DNA of 39,676 nucleotides. Source: Siculibacillus lacustris (lineage in GTDB: Bacteria > Pseudomonadota > Alphaproteobacteria > Rhizobiales > Ancalomicrobiaceae). A program made the translations under genes and the position numbers. The DNA is taken from assembly GCF_004328075.1 (NCBI RefSeq), contig NZ_SJFN01000040.1:1-39676 (forward strand), in the 5' to 3' direction. Positions 7,715 through 16,495 of the stretch are shown one piece after another. The first letter of the stretch is position 1. Each line of letters opens with the position of its first letter. The notes beneath the pieces are model-generated. The model was not told the DNA's origin. It was given only the letters and a program-made list of their open reading frames with translations, and made no database searches.

Positions 7715-9037
7715 ATGCGTCTGTCGCGTTACTTTCTGCCGATCCTCAAAGAGACCCCCAAGGAAGCCGAGATCGTCTCGCATCGCCTGATGCTGCGGGC
7801 CGGGATGATCCGCCAGCAGGCGGCCGGCATCTATTCCTGGCTGCCGCTCGGTCTCAAGGTGCTCGACAAGATCGGCCGCATCGTCCGCGAGGAGCAGAAT
7901 CGCGCCGGTGCCATCGAGGTCCTGATGCCGACCCTGCAGTCGGCGGATCTCTGGCGCGAGAGCGGCCGCTACGAGGACTACGGCGAGGAGATGCTGCGCA
8001 TCAAGGATCGCAACAAGCGCGATCTGCTCTACGGTCCGACCAACGAGGAGATGATCACCGAGATCTTCCGCTCGTATGTCCATTCCTACAAGGACCTGCC
8101 GCTCAACCTCTACCACATCCAGTGGAAGTTCCGCGACGAGCGGCGTCCGCGCTTCGGCGTGATGCGCGGTCGCGAGTTCCTGATGAAGGACGCCTATTCC
8201 TTCGACACCGATCAGGAGAAGGCCCGCGACGCCTATCGCCGGATGTTCGTGGCCTACCTGCGCACCTATCGCCGCATGGGCCTGACGGCCATCCCGATGC
8301 GCGCCGATTCCGGCCCGATCGGCGGCGACATGAGCCACGAGTTCATCATTCTGGCGTCCACCGGCGAGAGCCAGGTGTTCTGCCACAAGGACCTGCTCGA
8401 TCTGCCGATCCCCGGCGAGGACACCGACTTCTCCGGCGATCTGACCCCGATCATGGATCAGTGGACTTCGCTCTACGCCGCCACCGACGAGAAGCACGAC
8501 GAGGCCGCCTTCGCGGCGATCCCTGCCGACAAGCAGGTCTCGGCGCGCGGCATCGAGGTCGGCCACATCTTCTATTTCGGCACCAAATATTCCGAGCCGA
8601 TGAATGCCAAGGTCGCCGGCCCCGACGGCGTCGAGCGCCCGGTCCACATGGGCTCCTACGGCGTCGGCGTGTCGCGTCTGGTCGCGGCGATCATCGAAGC
8701 CAGCCACGACGACGCCGGGATCATCTGGCCGGAGGCGGTGGCGCCGTTCCAGGTCGGGCTGATCAGCATGAAGCCGGGCGACGCGGCGGTCGATGCCGCC
8801 TGCACCTCGCTCTATGCGGCGCTCGAGCGGTCCGGCATCGAGACCCTCTACGACGACAGCGACACCCGCGCCGGTGCCAAGTTCGCGACCATGGATCTGA
8901 TCGGCCTGCCCTGGCAGCTGATCGTCGGTCCGAAGTCGTTGGCCGAAGGCAACGTCGAACTCAAGCGCCGGGCCACCGGCGAACGCGAAGTGCTGCCGAT
9001 CGCCGCGGCGCTCGCGCGCCTGGGCGCGACGGCGTGA
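7715..9037 (+). CDS. proS: Prolyl-tRNA synthetase, short alphaproteobacterial form
   Basis: ProS charges tRNA-Pro with proline. The 440-residue product begins [13 protein letters not shown] and shows the class II motifs: motif 1 region around [19 protein letters not shown], motif 2 with [25 protein letters not shown], and motif 3 in [14 protein letters not shown]. It lacks the roughly 180-residue editing insertion of the E. coli enzyme. This short form is normal in Alphaproteobacteria, which usually rely on separate trans-editing proteins. The start ATG 7715 gives the family N-terminus; the frame is open further upstream but that part is not conserved. The stop overlaps a possible GTG start (GTGA) of the lolC frame, so proS, lolC and lolD probably share one mRNA. 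Confidence 0.97.
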   Translation: MRLSRYFLPILKETPKEAEIVSHRLMLRAGMIRQQAAGIYSWLPLGLKVLDKIGRIVREEQNRAGAIEVLMPTLQSADLWRESGRYEDYGEEMLRIKDRNKRDLLYGPTNEEMITEIFRSYVHSYKDLPLNLYHIQWKFRDERRPRFGVMRGREFLMKDAYSFDTDQEKARDAYRRMFVAYLRTYRRMGLTAIPMRADSGPIGGDMSHEFIILASTGESQVFCHKDLLDLPIPGEDTDFSGDLTPIMDQWTSLYAATDEKHDEAAFAAIPADKQVSARGIEVGHIFYFGTKYSEPMNAKVAGPDGVERPVHMGSYGVGVSRLVAAIIEASHDDAGIIWPEAVAPFQVGLISMKPGDAAVDAACTSLYAALERSGIETLYDDSDTRAGAKFATMDLIGLPWQLIVGPKSLAEGNVELKRRATGEREVLPIAAALARLGATA

Positions 9038-9069
9038 TCGAGACGGCCGAGAAGGATGCGAGCGACGGC

Positions 9070-10356
9070 ATGAACGGAGCGGCGGAACTCAACGAACCGA
9101 CGGGGACCAGCCCCTTCGCGGCCTTCGAATGGATGATCGCCTGGCGCTATCTGCGATCGCGCCGGCGCGAGACCTTCATCTCGATCATCGCCGGCTTCTC
9201 CTTCGCCGGCATCATGCTCGGCGTGGCGACGCTGATCGTGGTCATGGCGGTGATGAACGGCTTCCGCACCGAGTTGGTCGGCAAGATCCTCGGCCTCAAC
9301 GGCCATATCCTGGTGCAGGCCACCGCCTCGACCTTCACCGACTACAAGGATGTGACCGACCGGTTGGCCAAGGTGCCGGGCGTCAAGTTCGCGATGCCGT
9401 TCATCGAAGGTCAGGCGCTGGCCTCCGGCCCCGGCGGCGCGCTCGGCGCCCTGGTGCGCGGCGTCGAACGACGCGATCTCGACAAGATCACCCTGGTCTC
9501 GACCAACATCAAACAGGGCTCGCTCGACGACTTCGAGCAGGGCAAGGGCGTGGCGATCGGCTCGCGCCTCGCCCAGAACCTCGGCATCGGCCTCGGCGAT
9601 CCGATCACCATCGTCTCGCCGCGCGGCAACGTCACGCCGATGGGCGTCACGCCGCGGGTCAAGGCCTTCCCGGTGGTGGCGATCTTCACCGTCGGCATGT
9701 CGGAATACGACGCCGGCTTCGTGTTCATGCCGTTCGGCGTGGCGCAGGACTATTTCAACCTCGACGGCCGGGCGAGCGCGGTGGAAATCCACGTCGCCGA
9801 TCCCGACAAGGTCGGCGCCCTGCGCAAACCGATCGAAGAGGCGGCGCAGCGCTCGGTCTACGTCACCGACTGGCGACAACGCAACGTCACCTTTTTCTCG
9901 GCGCTCGAGGTCGAGCGCAACGTGATGTTCCTGATCCTGACCATGATCGTGCTGGTGGCGGCGCTCAACATCGTCGCCGGCCTGACCATGCTGGTGAAGG
10001 ACAAATCGCGCGACGTCGCGGTGCTGCGTACCATCGGCGCCACCCGCGGCTCGGTGATGCGGATCTTCTTCATCACCGGCGCGGCGATCGGCACCACCGG
10101 CACCATCGCCGGCTTCCTGCTCGGGCTGTTCCTGTGCCTCAACATCGAAGAGGTGCGCCAGGGCCTGAGCTGGATCATGGGCACCCAGCTCTACCCGCCG
10201 GAGGTCTATTTCCTGTCGCGGATGAAGGCCGACATGCAGACCGGCGAGACCACTTCGGTGGTCCTGCTGGCCCTCGGCCTGTCGCTGATCGCCACGATCT
10301 ATCCCGCCTGGAAGGCCGCCAAGCTCGATCCGGTCGAAGCCCTGAGGTACGAATGA
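9070..10356 (+). CDS. lolC: Lipoprotein-releasing ABC transporter permease, LolC/LolE family
   Basis: This is the inner-membrane subunit of the Lol transporter, which extracts mature lipoproteins for delivery to the outer membrane. It is 428 residues long. A first helix ([26 protein letters not shown]) is followed by a large periplasmic domain (about residues 55-260). Three more helices end in the MacB/FtsX-type tail [21 protein letters not shown] 9070 gives MNGAAEL and fits homologues; GAAGGA lies 13 bases upstream, rather far. An in-frame GTG at 9034 overlaps the proS stop and would add 12 residues. The lolD start overlaps this stop. Only one permease gene is present, so it may act as a homodimer or pair with one encoded elsewhere. 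Confidence 0.93.
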   Translation: MNGAAELNEPTGTSPFAAFEWMIAWRYLRSRRRETFISIIAGFSFAGIMLGVATLIVVMAVMNGFRTELVGKILGLNGHILVQATASTFTDYKDVTDRLAKVPGVKFAMPFIEGQALASGPGGALGALVRGVERRDLDKITLVSTNIKQGSLDDFEQGKGVAIGSRLAQNLGIGLGDPITIVSPRGNVTPMGVTPRVKAFPVVAIFTVGMSEYDAGFVFMPFGVAQDYFNLDGRASAVEIHVADPDKVGALRKPIEEAAQRSVYVTDWRQRNVTFFSALEVERNVMFLILTMIVLVAALNIVAGLTMLVKDKSRDVAVLRTIGATRGSVMRIFFITGAAIGTTGTIAGFLLGLFLCLNIEEVRQGLSWIMGTQLYPPEVYFLSRMKADMQTGETTSVVLLALGLSLIATIYPAWKAAKLDPVEALRYE

Positions 10357-11081
10357 TGGCTGCGGTCGATCTCGACGACGACGAAGCGGCGCGCGCGATC
10401 GAGCCGCCGGTGTTGCGCCTGACCCGCGTGGAGCGGCGCTATCCCGAGGGCGAGCGTTGGCTCGAGGTGCTGAAGAGCGCCGATCTGGAGATCCGCACCG
10501 GCGAGATCGTCGCGCTCTGCGCGCCCTCCGGGGCCGGCAAGTCGACGCTCCTGCATCTCGCCGGGCTGCTCGAGAGCCCGGATGGCGGCGAGGTCTATCT
10601 CGGCGGGGTCGCCACCGGCTCGCTGGGCGACGCCGAACGCACCCGCCTGCGGCGGATGGAGATCGGGTTCGTCTACCAGTTCCATCACCTGCTGCCGGAG
10701 TTCACGGCGCTCGAGAACGTCATGCTGCCGCAGATGATCCGCGGCCTCGGCCGCAAGGAAGCGGCGCAGCGGGCGCGCCAGCTCCTGTCCTACATGCGTC
10801 TCGAGGCGCGAGCCGAGCACCGGCCGTCGGAAATGTCGGGCGGCGAGCAGCAGCGGGTGGCGATCGCCCGGGCGGTCGCCAACGTGCCGCGGCTGATCCT
10901 CGCCGACGAGCCGACCGGCAATCTCGACCCGAAGACCGCCCACTACGTCTTCGACGCCCTGCAGGCGCTGGTCCGCGCCTCGGGTCTGGCGGCGCTGATC
11001 GCCACGCACAACATGGACCTGGCGGCCCGCATGGACCGCCGCATCACCCTCGACGAAGGCAAGATCGTCGAGATGGCGTGA
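10353..11081 (+). CDS. lolD: Lipoprotein-releasing ABC transporter ATPase
   Basis: LolD is the cytosolic ATPase of the Lol complex. The 242-residue protein has Walker [10 protein letters not shown], the Q-loop stretch [18 protein letters not shown] typical of LolD, the signature [14 protein letters not shown], Walker [13 protein letters not shown] and the H-loop in ATHNMDLA. Walker A begins APSG where many relatives have GPSG. ATG 10353 overlaps the lolC stop by four bases (ATGA), a sign of translational coupling; a second ATG follows directly, so the start could be 10356. It is the last gene of the proS-lolC-lolD unit. The next gene is 220 bases further on, after an AT-richer leader. Confidence 0.97.
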   Translation: MMAAVDLDDDEAARAIEPPVLRLTRVERRYPEGERWLEVLKSADLEIRTGEIVALCAPSGAGKSTLLHLAGLLESPDGGEVYLGGVATGSLGDAERTRLRRMEIGFVYQFHHLLPEFTALENVMLPQMIRGLGRKEAAQRARQLLSYMRLEARAEHRPSEMSGGEQQRVAIARAVANVPRLILADEPTGNLDPKTAHYVFDALQALVRASGLAALIATHNMDLAARMDRRITLDEGKIVEMA

Positions 11082-11170
11082 GCGATGGCCGCGATTCACC
11101 GCGTCAAGGCTTGTGCTTTTCGGTCGATCTGTTTCGCTTTTCGATGAATCTCGTTTTGTAACCTTCCAGT

Positions 11171-11182
11171 ACGGAATTCCGT
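11171..11182. promoter_or_regulatory. Perfect 12-bp palindrome upstream of the PocR-MCP gene
   Basis: ACGGAATTCCGT is self-complementary and lies in the AT-richer leader about 120 bases before the next start codon. A GTTAACC stretch, like half of a CtrA site, follows at about 11194-11200. Binding proteins are unknown; either could occur by chance. Confidence 0.25.
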
Positions 11183-11301
11183 TCAGTTTTCGTTAACCGG
11201 AGTCCGGCGGATACTTCGCGATCGTTCGTGAAGACGCGGCGGTGGGACGAGGAGGCGGCGACCTTCCTTCCCCCGAACGCAATCCGTGGGAGGACATGGC
11301 G

Positions 11302-12354
11302 ATGAATGCTCCGGTGATCGCAGGCGTCGGCAGTGAGCTTTCGGACATCATGGAGAAGGACTTCTGGCAGGCGTTCCAGAATGCCTTCTCGCGAGCGACG
11401 GGTCTGGCGACCCTCACCGTCGATCTCGCCAAGCCCGTCACCGACGGGAGCAACTTCACCCGATTCTGCATGGACCTGATGCGCAAGAACCCGGAAGGGG
11501 CGCGGCGTTGCAACGAATGCGACCTCTCCGGCGGCCGCAAGTCGCGGGAGGAGGGGCGCCCGGCGATCTACCAATGCCACGCCGGGCTGGTCGACTTCGC
11601 CGCGCCGATCATGGTCGGCGATCGGCAGATCGGTTCGGTGCTCGGCGGACAGGTGTTGCCGGGGCCGACCGACGAGACCCGCGTCCGCGCCTATGCCAAG
11701 GAAATCGGCATCGACCCGGAAGCACTGGTGGCGGCCGCGCGCGAGGTCCCCAACAGTTCACCGGAGAAGATCGAGGCGGCGGCCGAACTGCTGTTCCTGG
11801 TCGCCGGCAAGATCGGCGAGGCCTGGCAGCTGAAGAGCGTGGTCAAGGTCATGTCGGACTCGATCGCCGCTCAGACCGCGGGCGTGCGCGACGCCGCGGA
11901 ACGTCTCGGGCAGGAATGCGGGCAGGGCCGCACCATTCAGGCGCACCTCGAGACCGACGTCGTCTCGGCGATCCAGACGACGCTCGGGCGGATCGACGGT
12001 CTGGCCTCGTCGATCCGCGACATCTCGCAGCAGACCCGACTTCTCGGCCTCAACGCCTCGATCGAGGCGGCGCGGGCCGGCAGTCTCGGCGCGGGTTTCG
12101 GGGTGGTGGCCCAAGAGGTCCGGGCGCTGTCGAATTCGGCCTTCCACACCGTCGGTCAGATCGAGCACTTCACCGCCGAGATCCGCGGCAACGTCGGCGA
12201 GACCGTCGAAGCGGTCTCCACCGCGACCCACACCTTCGAACGGCAGGCGGAGATCATCGCCGAGTTGGTGCGCAAGTGCGACGAGATCAGTTCCCAGTCG
12301 GACCAGATCGGCCGGTTGCTGGCCCCCATCCGGGCCCGTCGCCGGGCGGCCTGA
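11302..12354 (+). CDS. Cytosolic chemoreceptor-like protein with PocR sensory domain and MCP signalling domain
   Basis: The first 170 or so residues form a PocR domain, recognised by FCMDLMRKNPEGARRCNECD and the IYQCHAGLVDFAAPI and GQVLPGP motifs. Four cysteines (C56, C70, C73, C92) are placed as in PocR proteins where they may bind a ligand, metal or cofactor. The C-terminal half has a methyl-accepting signalling hairpin, ISQQTRLLGLNASIEAARAG (241-260), with heptad-like helices on either side. No membrane segments or signal peptide are present, so it is a soluble receptor. Total length is 350 residues. ATG 11302 is preferred over 11296 because GGGAGG then stands 8 bases upstream. No che genes adjoin it, so it presumably signals to an array encoded elsewhere. 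The C-terminus ends in basic residues without a CheR-tethering pentapeptide. Confidence 0.9.
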   Translation: MNAPVIAGVGSELSDIMEKDFWQAFQNAFSRATGLATLTVDLAKPVTDGSNFTRFCMDLMRKNPEGARRCNECDLSGGRKSREEGRPAIYQCHAGLVDFAAPIMVGDRQIGSVLGGQVLPGPTDETRVRAYAKEIGIDPEALVAAAREVPNSSPEKIEAAAELLFLVAGKIGEAWQLKSVVKVMSDSIAAQTAGVRDAAERLGQECGQGRTIQAHLETDVVSAIQTTLGRIDGLASSIRDISQQTRLLGLNASIEAARAGSLGAGFGVVAQEVRALSNSAFHTVGQIEHFTAEIRGNVGETVEAVSTATHTFERQAEIIAELVRKCDEISSQSDQIGRLLAPIRARRRAA

Positions 12355-12370
12355 GTGTAGGCGCGCGAGG

Positions 12371-13348
12371 TCAGAGATCGAGATCCCAGTGCTCGGAGAC
12401 GATCTCCGGGCCGAAGGCGGCGTTGCGTTCGCCGCCGACCAACCGGAAGCCGGCGCGGGCATAGAGCCGGCGGGCGTCGTCGAGCACGTCGTGGGTCCAC
12501 AGCGTCATGCGCGCATAGCCGGCGTCGCGGGCAAAGCGCACCGCCTCGCCGATCAGCCGGCCGCCGAGACCGCGGCCGCGCATCTCGCTCTCGACCCACA
12601 GGAGCCGCAGCTTGGCGAGGCTCGGATCGGGCGCGCGGGTGACGAAGATCGAGCCGACCACCCGGCCGTCGACCTCGGCCAGGAACGAGGCGTCGCGCCG
12701 CGGATCGAAGGTCCGCAGAAAATCGGCGCCGACGTCCATCACCAGCGTCTCGAAGTCGCCGCGGAAGCCGTAGACCTCGGCATAGAAGGCGACCTGTCGG
12801 TGGCATACCCACGACACGTCGCCGGCGCGATGCGGCCGGACGATCAGCGGCAGCGTCGCGCGGTCGGAATCGCCGAGACGGCGCACGTCGGCCATCGCCG
12901 CGGTCAGGCGCCCGACCGCTTCCCCGTCGAGGGCCGCGACGTCGCGACCGACCTTGGCGCGTTGTTCGGCGTCCATCGCCGCGAAGGCGGCGAGACCCGC
13001 CTCGGTCAGGCGGATCTCCGAGCGCCGGCCGTCGTCGGGGGCCGGCGTGCGGTGGATCAGGCCACGGGCTTCGAAGCGCTTGAGGATGCGACTCGCTTGT
13101 CCCGGATCGAGGCCGAGGTCGCGGGCGAGATCGGCCGCGGTGGCGGCGCGCCGATCGGCGATCTCCCACACCAGCCGCGCTTCGACCAGGGTGAAGGGGC
13201 TGTCGAGATAATGCTCGGCGAGGATGTCGAGCCGGCGCGTGTAATAGCGGTTGAAGGCGCGGATCCGATCGATCGCCGCATCGGCGAGCGACGGCGCGGG
13301 CGGGGCCTGGGGCGCGGCGAGGGCAGGGGTGGCATCGGCGAGGGTCAT
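12371..13348 (-). CDS. MarR-family regulator fused to GNAT N-acetyltransferase
   Basis: This 325-residue protein joins an N-terminal MarR winged-helix domain (about 30-145; FTLVEARLVWEIA, LDPGQASRILKRFEARGLIHR and the wing DDGRRSEIRLT) to a C-terminal GNAT domain (about 165-325; RLLWVESEMRGRGLGGRLIGEAVRFA is the acetyl-CoA-binding motif A). Such fusions are known in many Proteobacteria; the acetyl acceptor is usually unknown. ATG 13348 has GGAG 7 bases upstream. A 35-bp inverted repeat begins 11 bases before the start codon and very probably is its own operator. The gene is convergent with the chemoreceptor gene, 16 bases away. The glyoxalase gene lies upstream on the same strand and is not obviously under this operator. 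Confidence 0.92.
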   Translation of the reverse strand: MTLADATPALAAPQAPPAPSLADAAIDRIRAFNRYYTRRLDILAEHYLDSPFTLVEARLVWEIADRRAATAADLARDLGLDPGQASRILKRFEARGLIHRTPAPDDGRRSEIRLTEAGLAAFAAMDAEQRAKVGRDVAALDGEAVGRLTAAMADVRRLGDSDRATLPLIVRPHRAGDVSWVCHRQVAFYAEVYGFRGDFETLVMDVGADFLRTFDPRRDASFLAEVDGRVVGSIFVTRAPDPSLAKLRLLWVESEMRGRGLGGRLIGEAVRFARDAGYARMTLWTHDVLDDARRLYARAGFRLVGGERNAAFGPEIVSEHWDLDL

Positions 13349-13358
13349 CGGCGGTCTC

Positions 13359-13393
13359 CAGCGATATGATTGACTGAATCAACCATATCGCTG
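13359..13393. promoter_or_regulatory. MarR-type operator, long inverted repeat
   Basis: CAGCGATATG at 13359-13368 is the exact reverse complement of CATATCGCTG at 13384-13393. Inside these arms lies TTGA-N5-TCAA (13370-13382), so almost the whole 35 bp is dyad-symmetric. It covers the stretch where the -10 region of the MarR-GNAT gene should be; a TTGACG -35-like box is just beyond it at 13403-13398 (minus). This is a strong candidate for autoregulation. Confidence 0.8.
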
Positions 13394-13455
13394 TCGACGT
13401 CAAGCATGTCCGCTTCGCGGCGCGGGTGCCGACGCACCGTCGAGGCCGGTTGCCC

Positions 13456-13914
13456 TCACCACGTCCCGGTGTTGGGCATCGACAGCCACGGCTCGGCGGG
13501 GGTGAGCGGCGCGCCCTTCTGCAGGAACTCGATCGAGATGCCGTCGGGCGAGCGCACGAAGGCCATGTTGCCGTCGCGCGGCGGGCGGGCGATGACGATG
13601 CCTGCGGCCATCAGGCGCGCGCAGGTCGCGTGGATGTCGTCGACTTCGTAGGCGAGATGGCCGAAGTTGCGGGCGCCGGTCAGTTCTTCGTCGTCCCAGT
13701 TCCAGGTCAGTTCCAGGGACGGGGCGTCGCGGCGGCCGGCGGCGAGGTCGGCCTCGGCCTCGGCGCGGTCGTCGGGGGCGACGAGATAGACCAGGGTGAA
13801 GCGGCCCTTCTCGCTCTCGATTCGGCGCAGTTCGACCAGACCGAGATGGGTCGTGTAGAAGGCGAGGCTCTCCGCGAGATTGCGGACGCGTACCATCGTG
13901 TGCAGAAATCTCAT
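13456..13914 (-). CDS. gloA: Lactoylglutathione lyase (glyoxalase I), VOC family
   Basis: It is a 152-residue VOC-fold enzyme of the glyoxalase I type, which isomerises the glutathione-methylglyoxal hemithioacetal to S-lactoylglutathione. The N-terminus RFLHTMVRVRNL, the region LELTWNWDD, the FGHLAYEVDD stretch and ISIEFLQKG match the metal-ligand positions of the family (His, Glu, His, Glu). ATG 13914 follows GAGGAG at 6 bases. A short C-terminal extension (about 20 residues) follows the last conserved strand. The gene is divergent from the sirtuin gene with only 33 bases between their start codons, so the two promoters must overlap or lie inside the neighbouring genes. No glyoxalase II is nearby. 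Confidence 0.93.
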   Translation of the reverse strand: MRFLHTMVRVRNLAESLAFYTTHLGLVELRRIESEKGRFTLVYLVAPDDRAEAEADLAAGRRDAPSLELTWNWDDEELTGARNFGHLAYEVDDIHATCARLMAAGIVIARPPRDGNMAFVRSPDGISIEFLQKGAPLTPAEPWLSMPNTGTW

Positions 13915-13947
13915 CGTCGGCTCCTCGAGCGGCGGGGGAAGGAACCC

Positions 13948-14703
13948 ATGAATATCGTCGAAGACGCCCACGAGGGAAGCCTGGTTCTCGCCGATCTGGT
14001 CGGCGAAGCCGAACGGGTGGTGGTGTTCACCGGCGCCGGGATCTCCACCGAATCCGGCATTCCCGACTTCCGCAGCCCCAACGGCATCTGGGCCAAGATC
14101 AAGCCGATCTATTTCGAAGAGTTCGTGCATTCGGAAGAGGCGCGGCTCGAGGACTGGCGGCGGCGCTTCGCCTTCCGCCAGGAGTTCCTCGCCGCCGAGC
14201 CCAACATCGCCCATCGGGCGATCGCCAAGCTGGTGCACGACGGCAAGGTCGGGGCGGTGATCACCCAGAACATCGACGGACTGCACCAGCGCGCCGGGGT
14301 GCCGGCCGACCGGCTGATCGAGATCCACGGCAACGCCACATACGCCACCTGTCTCGACTGCGGCAAGCGCCACGAACTCGGGCTGCTCGAGCAGGAGATC
14401 GCCACCACCGGTCACAGCCCGGTGTGCCGGGCCTGCGGCGGACTGGTCAAGGCGGCGGTGATCTCCTTCGGTCAGGCCATGCCGACCCACGAGATGCTGC
14501 GCGCCGAACAGGCGATGGAGGAGGCCGACCTGTTCGTGGCGGTCGGCTCGTCGCTCCAGGTCCAGCCGGCGGCGAGCCTGCCGCTCGCCGCCAAATACCA
14601 GGGATCGCGCCTGGTCATCGTCAACCGGGACGCGACCCCCCTCGACGGTATCGCCGACCGCGTGTTGCGCGGATCGATCGGCACGGTGTTCTCGGCGCTG
14701 TGA
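13948..14703 (+). CDS. NAD-dependent protein deacylase, Sir2 family
   Basis: This sirtuin removes acyl groups from lysines using NAD. The 251-residue protein carries GAGISTESGIPDFRS (29-43), TQNIDGLHQRAG, the catalytic His127 in IEIHGNATY, and a four-cysteine zinc site (C135, C138, C160, C163). GSSLQVQPA and the IVNRD stretch complete the NAD pocket. It has Sir2 helices rather than the Tyr/Arg pair of CobB-type desuccinylases as far as I can see (FRSPNGIWAK), which suggests deacetylation. AAGGA stands 5 bases before ATG 13948. It is divergent from gloA. No acetyltransferase or acetyl-CoA synthetase gene adjoins it, although the MarR-GNAT gene is close by. Confidence 0.93.
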   Translation: MNIVEDAHEGSLVLADLVGEAERVVVFTGAGISTESGIPDFRSPNGIWAKIKPIYFEEFVHSEEARLEDWRRRFAFRQEFLAAEPNIAHRAIAKLVHDGKVGAVITQNIDGLHQRAGVPADRLIEIHGNATYATCLDCGKRHELGLLEQEIATTGHSPVCRACGGLVKAAVISFGQAMPTHEMLRAEQAMEEADLFVAVGSSLQVQPAASLPLAAKYQGSRLVIVNRDATPLDGIADRVLRGSIGTVFSAL

Positions 14704-14722
14704 GCGGCACCGGGGATAATCC

Positions 14723-14736
14723 TTACGAAGTCGTAA
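14723..14736. promoter_or_regulatory. Inverted repeat TTACGA-AG-TCGTAA
   Basis: Perfect 6-bp arms are separated by two bases, 20 bases after the sirtuin stop and 170 bases before the cold-shock gene. It could be an operator for the downstream gene; no family assignment is possible. Confidence 0.3.
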
Positions 14737-14905
14737 ATGCCGATAGCGAGCCTCCGAGCCGGTGCTATCTTCGATGGGCATCGGGGGCGCGATTCGAGCG
14801 CATCTCTTCGGTCACGGCGGTCGCCGAGCTGACGCCGACGGCGGCCGATCGCGGGATCGATCGTACCTTCCGGCGGAAGGGCGGACGGCGGAAGGGGAGC
14901 AGCGC

Positions 14906-15487
14906 ATGGGGGCCAAGTTCGACACCGAGACCCAGCCGGAGCTCCGGACCGTCGGCGATGCCGAAGCCGTCGACGTCATCGAGGTGGTGGGTACCATCAA
15001 GTGGTTCGACGTCGCCAAGGGCTATGGCTTCATCGTGCCCGAGAACGGCATGCCGGACATCCTGCTGCACGTCACCTGCCTGCGCCGCGACGGTTTCCAG
15101 ACCGCCTACGAGGGCGCCCGCATCGTCTGCGAAGTCCTCGACCGGCCGCGCGGGCTGCAGGCCCTGCGCATCCTCCACATGGACGATTCCACCGCGATCC
15201 ATCCGGCCCAGCTGCCGCCGTCGCGCACCCACACCCAGATCGTGCCGACCTCCGGCCTGGAGCGGGCGACGGTCAAATGGTTCAACCGCATCAAGGGCTT
15301 CGGCTTCGTGACGCGGGGCGAGGGGACCGAGGACATCTTCGTCCACATGGAGACCCTGCGCCGCTACGGTCTCGCCGAGCTGCGCCCCGGCCAAGTGGTC
15401 TGGGTGCGTTTCGGCGACGGCCCCAAGGGCCTGATGGCCGCCGAGATCCGCCCCGACGGCGTCACCCAGCTCCCCGCCTCGCACTGA
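14906..15487 (+). CDS. Double cold-shock-domain protein
   Basis: The 193-residue product has two cold-shock domains in tandem (about 28-93 and 120-185), joined by a Pro/Ser/Thr-rich linker. Each has the RNA-binding motifs: KGYGFIVP with DILLHV in the first and KGFGFV with DIFVHM in the second. Cold-shock domains bind single-stranded RNA or DNA and melt secondary structure. The tandem arrangement is common in Alphaproteobacteria. The start ATG 14906 has GGAAGGGGAG upstream; an earlier in-frame ATG at 14762 would add 48 residues that look non-coding. A leader of about 200 bases precedes it, with the small inverted repeat noted above. Confidence 0.93.
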   Translation: MGAKFDTETQPELRTVGDAEAVDVIEVVGTIKWFDVAKGYGFIVPENGMPDILLHVTCLRRDGFQTAYEGARIVCEVLDRPRGLQALRILHMDDSTAIHPAQLPPSRTHTQIVPTSGLERATVKWFNRIKGFGFVTRGEGTEDIFVHMETLRRYGLAELRPGQVVWVRFGDGPKGLMAAEIRPDGVTQLPASH

Positions 15488-15644
15488 TCCCCCGTCATCC
15501 CGTGTGTCCGTCGCCGCCGCACCTCGTGCCGGATCGGTGTCCGATCGCGCGCCGCCGTGAAATCGCCCGAAGTCGAGGCTTCTCTGATCGCACCGGGTCG
15601 GGGCGCACCGGGCGTCCGATCCATCGATCAGCAGGAGACGGCGG

Positions 15645-16208
15645 GTGGCGCAGACGACGGGGAACGGGGGACGGCACGGGATCCGGGTCGGCGGCGCATT
15701 CGACGAACGACGATCGGCCCGGGCGCCGGGCGGGCTCGCCCGCCTCGCCGCGGTCGCGCGATCGGTGCTGCTGATCGCGACGATCGGTGGCCCGATCCCT
15801 GCGATGAGCGCCGAAACACCGGCTGCCGGCGACCGTCTGGAGATCCACACCGCGGCCGGCCCGCGCGCCTTCTCGGTCGAACTGGTCGACACCGAGGCGA
15901 CCCGCGGCCAAGGGCTGATGTTCCGCACCCAGATGGCCACCGACCACGGCATGCTGTTCGATTTCCGCCGCGAGGAACCGGTCTATTTCTGGATGAAGAA
16001 CACCTATCTGCCGCTCGACATGGTGTTCATCCGCGCCGACGGCACGATCCGCTCGATCGCCAAGGACACCACGCCGCTGTCGGAAGCACCGATCGGTTCG
16101 GGCGGTCCGGTGCGCTACGTGCTGGAGGTGGTGGCCGGCACAGCCGCCCGCCTCGGCGTCGCGCCGGGCGACCGGGTAGTCCATGCGCGGATCCGTCCGG
16201 CCCCCTGA
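15645..16208 (+). CDS. Secreted DUF192-family protein
   Basis: The C-terminal 120 or so residues form a DUF192 domain: TRGQGLMFRTQMATDHGMLFDF, then FWMKNTYLPLDMVFI and the closing VLEVVAGTAARLGVAPGDRV. The family is small, widespread and of unknown function. The N-terminus contains a hydrophobic stretch (SVLLIATIGG) ending near AMSA before ETP, consistent with a signal peptide and periplasmic location, but about 35 residues precede it, which is long. GTG 15645 is chosen because AGGAGA lies just upstream; if an internal start were used the signal peptide would be shorter. In other Alphaproteobacteria the gene often neighbours cold-shock genes, as it does here. Confidence 0.88.
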   Translation: MAQTTGNGGRHGIRVGGAFDERRSARAPGGLARLAAVARSVLLIATIGGPIPAMSAETPAAGDRLEIHTAAGPRAFSVELVDTEATRGQGLMFRTQMATDHGMLFDFRREEPVYFWMKNTYLPLDMVFIRADGTIRSIAKDTTPLSEAPIGSGGPVRYVLEVVAGTAARLGVAPGDRVVHARIRPAP

Positions 16209-16380
16209 CGCTCGCCGCCGGACGGCGGGGAGGGCAGGGCGCGGGCCGGTGGCCTCACCTTGGATACGCCGAGCGGCCGGTGCGGGAAATCGCCGCTTCC
16301 GCGGTCCTCGCGGTGGAACCCGCCGCGGCGCCCTTGCCCCCCACCGGCGAAACCCGTAGAAAACCGGCACTCCCTCGGCA

Positions 16381-16457
16381 CGGGGCATAGCGCAGCCTGG
16401 TAGCGCGGAAGTTTTGGGTACTTCAGGTCGTCGGTTCGAATCCGACTGCCCCGACCA
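16381..16457 (+). tRNA. tRNA-Pro (anticodon UGG)
   Basis: All four arms can be drawn: acceptor CGGGGCA / TGCCCCG, D-arm GCGC with AGCCTGGTA, anticodon stem GAAGT / ACTTC with loop TTTGGGT (anticodon TGG), and T-arm GTCGG-TTCGAAT-CCGAC. CCA is encoded at 16455-16457. Length is 77 nt. Confidence 0.96.
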
Positions 16458-16495
16458 AGCCGATTTCGTGGGATTCGTCCGCTTCCCTCCGCCCG

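Noticed and set aside
16381-16457. tRNA-Pro as an attachment site for an integrated element
   Set aside because: Flanking genes have normal composition, there is no integrase, and no repeat of the tRNA 3' end was seen nearby.
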